Shown here one piece after another: positions 61,165-64,000 of a stretch of DNA of 64,000 nucleotides. A program made the translations under genes and the position numbers. Source of the stretch: Kibdelosporangium persicum (GTDB taxonomy: Bacteria > Actinomycetota > Actinomycetes > Mycobacteriales > Pseudonocardiaceae); assembly GCF_013280595.1 (NCBI RefSeq), contig NZ_JAAATY010000006.1:62001-126000 (forward strand), written 5' to 3'. Numbering within the stretch: the first letter of the stretch is position 1; each line of letters begins with the position of its first letter. A model generated the notes under the pieces. That model was given only the letters and a program-made list of their open reading frames with translations. It was not told the DNA's origin and made no database searches.

Positions 61165-61995
61165 TCACCCGGGGTCTCGCCCGGGGGCTGACGTCCTTTT
61201 CCGGTACGCCTTCTGCTGGCAGGCCCGCGAGCAGTACTCCTTCGGCCGGCCCTTGCCGGTCACCGCCACCGGATCGCCGCACACCACACACCAGCTTTCA
61301 TCACGCTTTTCGTCACGAACGAGGGTGGCGACGCCGTCCAGCACGCGCTGAAGACCGAACTCGAACGGGTCGAGCGGTTCGTCGTACCCGCCCTGCTCGT
61401 AGATCCGGCTCAGCGTCGGATACCGGTCCAGGTGCTCGTACAACGAGTCACGGGCGCCCCAGAACTCCTCGTGGGTCAGCCCGGATTCCCGTTCCGCCGC
61501 GATGGTGTGCACCACCTGACGGGCCGCGCTTTCGACAAAACCGCCGACCAGGGTCACCACGGCGACGATCTGCGCGGGTGGCAGGCCGGTCGCGGCCACG
61601 ATCGACAGCGCCCGTTCGAACTGGGCCACCGCGTTCGGGCCGGGCACGGCCCGCGGCCCTGACGACTCGATCAGCCACGGATGCCGCTGATAGAGCGCCA
61701 ACCCGGCACGCGCCCACGCTTCCAGGCCACTGCGCCAGTCGGCAGGCTGCTCGTCCCCTGGCGGGGTCGTCACGGCGTCGCGCATCAGGTCGAGCAGCTC
61801 GGCCTTGCCGGGCACGTGCCGGTACAGCGACATCGTGGTGAAACCCAGCACCTCGGCCACCCGGCGCATCGACACCGCGCCGAGGCCTTCCCTGTCGGCC
61901 AGGTCGATCGCGGTGCGCACGATCGTGTCCAGGTCGAGGCCACGCCTGGCCCGCGTGCCCCACAGCAGCTCGGTGCTGCGCTCCGGATCCGGCAC
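61165..61995 (-). CDS. TetR family regulator with C-terminal zinc-ribbon tail
   Basis: 276 aa from GTG 61995 behind GGGGAG; the frame extends upstream into the operator region without family features. The TetR helix-turn-helix is VSMRRVAEVLGFTTMSLYRHV, followed by PGKAELLDLM. The C-terminal half has the TetR_C_1 (MftR/TetR-like) pattern (YQRHPWLIESSGPRAVPGPNAVAQFERAL). A short tail holds four cysteines, C236-x2-C239 and C255-x3-C259, within RPKEYCSRACQQKAYRKR, a treble-clef-like zinc site with basic end. The tail could bind DNA, RNA or protein. Divergent from a beta-helix gene across a 21-bp dyad. Confidence 0.9.
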   Translation of the reverse strand: MPDPERSTELLWGTRARRGLDLDTIVRTAIDLADREGLGAVSMRRVAEVLGFTTMSLYRHVPGKAELLDLMRDAVTTPPGDEQPADWRSGLEAWARAGLALYQRHPWLIESSGPRAVPGPNAVAQFERALSIVAATGLPPAQIVAVVTLVGGFVESAARQVVHTIAAERESGLTHEEFWGARDSLYEHLDRYPTLSRIYEQGGYDEPLDPFEFGLQRVLDGVATLVRDEKRDESWCVVCGDPVAVTGKGRPKEYCSRACQQKAYRKRTSAPGRDPG

Positions 61996-62020
61996 TTGAC
62001 TCCCCGCCTTGTTTAGGGTG

Positions 62021-62048
62021 TATACATGAAGTATACGCCATATACTTC
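62021..62048. promoter_or_regulatory. TetR operator between the zinc-ribbon TetR and beta-helix genes
   Basis: GAAGTATA (62028-62035), spacer CGCCA, TATACTTC (62041-62048): a perfect inverted repeat. A third TATAC occurs at 62021-62025. It is 32 nt from the TetR start and 13 nt from the beta-helix start, so binding would block both. Confidence 0.75.
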
Positions 62049-62061
62049 GGAGGTTCCCTTC

Positions 62062-63705
62062 ATGATGCTCTTCGTCGACCCGGCAGGCGACGACTCGGCT
62101 CCCGGCACCATCGACCAGCCGTTCGCGACAGTGGACCGTGCCAGAGCCGCCGCCCAACCGGGTGCCGTGATCAACCTCCGCGCCGGAACCTACCGGCTGA
62201 CCCGCCCGATGATGCTGTCGGAAGCCGATTCCGGCCTGGTGTTCCAGGCCTACGACGGGGAACGCGTCGTGCTCAGCGGCGGCCAGGTGGTCACCGGGTG
62301 GAGCAGGGGAGAGGGCGGCGTGTGGACCGCTCCCCTGCCTGGCCTGGCGACCCGGCAACTGTTCGTCTCCGGCCGTCGAGCCGCCCGGGCGTCGCGAGCG
62401 CTCGACGAGCCGATGACCCGGACCGCCACCGGCTACGACATGACCGAACCCCAGCCGTGGCACGGCCAGATGGAGCTGGTCTACCAAGGCGTCTATCCGT
62501 GGTCGCACGCACGCTGCCCGGTCGTGAGCGTCGACGCGGCCACGATCACCATGGCTCAGCCCGCGTTCGAGTGGGCCACCAAGCTCTACCAGTCGATGAT
62601 CAGCTGGGAAGGCCCCGGCGCGGGGGAGACCAACGGCGCCGACAACCCCACCTCGATCGAGAACAGCCCCGCCTTCCTCACCGAAGGCACCTTCGCTGTG
62701 GCCGACGGAATCCTGCACTACCTCCCGCAGCCCGGCGAGACCCTCGGCGACGTCGTCGCGCCCGTCCTGGAAACCCTGGTACAGGGCGACAACGTGCGGG
62801 ACATCGTGTTCCGCGGCATCACCTTCGCCGACACGACCTGGCTGCGGCCGAGCACGCCCGAAGGCTTCCTGCACTACCACGGCAACGGCTACTACGACGG
62901 CGGCGAGATCATGACCGTCACGTTCGCCGACGGCGCCGGACGAGTGGAAGTCCCGGCCAACGCCGCGACCATGCCCGGCGCGCTGCGGTTCACCGGCTGC
63001 TCCCGCGTCACCTTCGACCACTGCGAACTGACCAGGCTCGGCGGTGTCGCACTGGAAATCCACGGCGGCACCGGCAACACCGTGCGCGACAGCTCGATCT
63101 CGGTCATTGCCGGCGGTGGCGTGGTGCTCGGCGGCGACGCGCGGGATTCCCGCATCGAGAACACCCACATCCACCACATTGGACTGGACTACCACGGATC
63201 ACCCGCCGTCGTGGTGTCCTCGACCCAGCGCACGGTCATCGCCCACAACGAGATCAACGACGTCCCGCACGCGGGAATCGTGCTCTACGACGGTTCCTCC
63301 GCGCAGGTGCTGAACAACCTGGTGAACGACACCATGCAGGTCCTCGCTGACGGCGGCGGCATCTACATCGCCGGCACGCAAGGCACATCCCACGCGGACG
63401 GCGCTCTCATCCGCGGCAACGTCGTGCGCGACACCGTCACCCCGTACAACTACGCGCTCTACACCGATTACGGCGCCGCGTGGGTCACCGTGCAGGGCAA
63501 CGTGATCCACCGCAACGACAACCCTGCGGTGTTCGAGGTGTCGCCGCCCTTGGACCATGTCGCGTTCATCGGCAACTTCTGGGACGCCGACCCCGGTCAC
63601 GCCCCGGAGTCCGTCACGCTCGCCGAGAACACCGTCCTGTCCGACGACGCGTTCGCCACGAACCCGGCGGTGGCCGCCATCGTCTCCGCGGCAGGCCGCC
63701 GGTGA
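62062..63705 (+). CDS. Cytoplasmic right-handed beta-helix enzyme (GH141-like)
   Basis: 547 aa from ATG 62062, with GGAGG eight bases upstream; a second ATG follows at once. No signal peptide. The opening LFVDPAGDDSAPGTIDQPFATVDRARAAAQPGAVINLRAGTY is the standard beginning of GH141-type and related beta-helix carbohydrate enzymes. Then VFQAYDGERVVLSGGQVV and an insert, then coils (TGCSRVTFDHCELTRLGG, NTHIHHIGLDYHG, HNEINDVPHAGIVLYDG, NNLVNDTMQVLADGGGIY). The DGGGIY and Asp-rich turns resemble the active site of the group. It is controlled by the TetR divergent to it, so it probably acts on a small oligosaccharide brought into the cell. Confidence 0.82.
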   Translation: MMLFVDPAGDDSAPGTIDQPFATVDRARAAAQPGAVINLRAGTYRLTRPMMLSEADSGLVFQAYDGERVVLSGGQVVTGWSRGEGGVWTAPLPGLATRQLFVSGRRAARASRALDEPMTRTATGYDMTEPQPWHGQMELVYQGVYPWSHARCPVVSVDAATITMAQPAFEWATKLYQSMISWEGPGAGETNGADNPTSIENSPAFLTEGTFAVADGILHYLPQPGETLGDVVAPVLETLVQGDNVRDIVFRGITFADTTWLRPSTPEGFLHYHGNGYYDGGEIMTVTFADGAGRVEVPANAATMPGALRFTGCSRVTFDHCELTRLGGVALEIHGGTGNTVRDSSISVIAGGGVVLGGDARDSRIENTHIHHIGLDYHGSPAVVVSSTQRTVIAHNEINDVPHAGIVLYDGSSAQVLNNLVNDTMQVLADGGGIYIAGTQGTSHADGALIRGNVVRDTVTPYNYALYTDYGAAWVTVQGNVIHRNDNPAVFEVSPPLDHVAFIGNFWDADPGHAPESVTLAENTVLSDDAFATNPAVAAIVSAAGRR

Positions 63706-63827
63706 GCGACTTTTTCTGGTACTACGAACCTAGTTTCATCATCCTGTGACGAAATAACGACCCACTTTCTCCCTACTCCTTCAGATCCAGCCACCTCAAG
63801 TCACATCCGCACAGAAGAGCGGTGACG

Positions 63828-63851
63828 CATCAAACTGGTTTGATGTATTGT
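63828..63851 (+). promoter_or_regulatory. Operator and -10 box of the ArsR gene
   Basis: CATCAAAC (63828-63835) and GTTTGATG (63838-63845) are a perfect 8-bp inverted repeat with a 2-nt spacer. TATTGT (63846-63851) follows directly and ends 6 nt before the ATG, giving a leaderless, self-repressible promoter. The preceding 63706-63827 holds no gene. Confidence 0.7.
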
Positions 63852-63857
63852 CGCGGC

Positions 63858-64000
63858 ATGACCACGTCCGATCGAGCGCCGGTTCCCGAGCTGATGCGCA
63901 TGGCGGCCCACCCGCTGCGCTGGGCACTGATGACCGAACTGGCGGCCAGTGATCGCCGGGTGCGGGAGCTGGTCGCGGCAGTCGGCGAGCCGCAGAACCT
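63858..64000 (+). CDS. ArsR family regulator, N-terminal part (cut by window end)
   Basis: At least 47 residues from ATG 63858: MTTSDRAPVPELMRMAAHPLRW, then ALMTELAASDRRVRELVAAVG. This is the winged helix of ArsR-type repressors (the AHPLRWALMTELAASDRRVREL pattern). The rest lies beyond 64000, so metal-binding cysteines or other effector features cannot be judged. The adjacent inverted repeat suggests autoregulation. Confidence 0.85.
   Translation, partial: MTTSDRAPVPELMRMAAHPLRWALMTELAASDRRVRELVAAVGEPQN

Noticed and set aside
1..64000. tRNA, rRNA, riboswitch or transposase genes
   Set aside because: I looked for typical motifs and conserved sequences and saw none I could support.

Overview
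The window is high-GC, gene-dense DNA from an actinomycete. Evidence includes frequent GTG/TTG starts, ATGA/GTGA overlaps, a 2-methylisoborneol terpene pathway, an AfsR/SARP regulator, WXG/YbaB type VII-secretion-type genes, STAND NTPases and DasR-like boxes. I infer a soil mycelial actinomycete, most likely of the Pseudonocardiales; nothing in the window fixes the genus. No rRNA, tRNA, CRISPR array, transposase or phage integrase is visible.

Layout. 0-1.3 kb: end of a geranyl-diphosphate C-methyltransferase and the 2-methylisoborneol synthase. 1.3-7.1 kb: small secreted protein, sugar isomerase/Gfo-Idh-MocA pair, TetR with divergent MFS pump, msrA-MOSC pair, lipoprotein. 7.3-15.5 kb: LacI regulator divergent from a galactofuranose/ribose-type ABC importer (binding protein, double ATPase, two permeases) and a secreted GH2-LamG hydrolase, together a regulated sugar scavenging locus. 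15.5-18.8 kb: membrane protein-XRE-oxidoreductase operon, then a WYL regulator divergent from a VOC protein across a 13-bp inverted repeat. 18.8-23.7 kb: receiver-histidine kinase-NarL regulator operon leading into a membrane patatin. 23.8-26.5 kb: overlapping membrane pseudokinase and caspase-like protease. 26.6-34.5 kb: M36 metalloprotease, a four-gene YbaB/WXG cassette, and a GH18 chitinase with DasR-like boxes far upstream. 34.8-41.4 kb: cupin, DUF5709, Moco enzyme/flavin reductase/zinc-ribbon trio, CopD-CtaG membrane protein, vWA-PKD exported protein. 41.6-46.7 kb: MFS, an unrecognised pair of hypotheticals, YtrA-like GntR, O-methyltransferase, ABM monooxygenase. 46.8-50.9 kb: TIR gene overlapping a 1232-aa STAND protein (TIR-like, GHKL ATPase, NB-ARC, TPR, cyclase homology). 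51-57.5 kb: mostly housekeeping, including uppP and a histidine phosphatase. 57.5-64 kb: exported protein and beta-helix pair, membrane-tethered SARP, TetR with a zinc-ribbon tail divergent from a beta-helix enzyme, and the start of an ArsR gene.

The most interesting parts are the TIR/STAND/cyclase module, the pseudokinase-caspase pair (two apparent programmed-death or conflict modules about 20 kb apart), the putative galactofuranose utilisation locus, a long palindrome family present twice, and a recurring leaderless promoter architecture (TANNNT 5-7 nt before the start codon) at seven genes.
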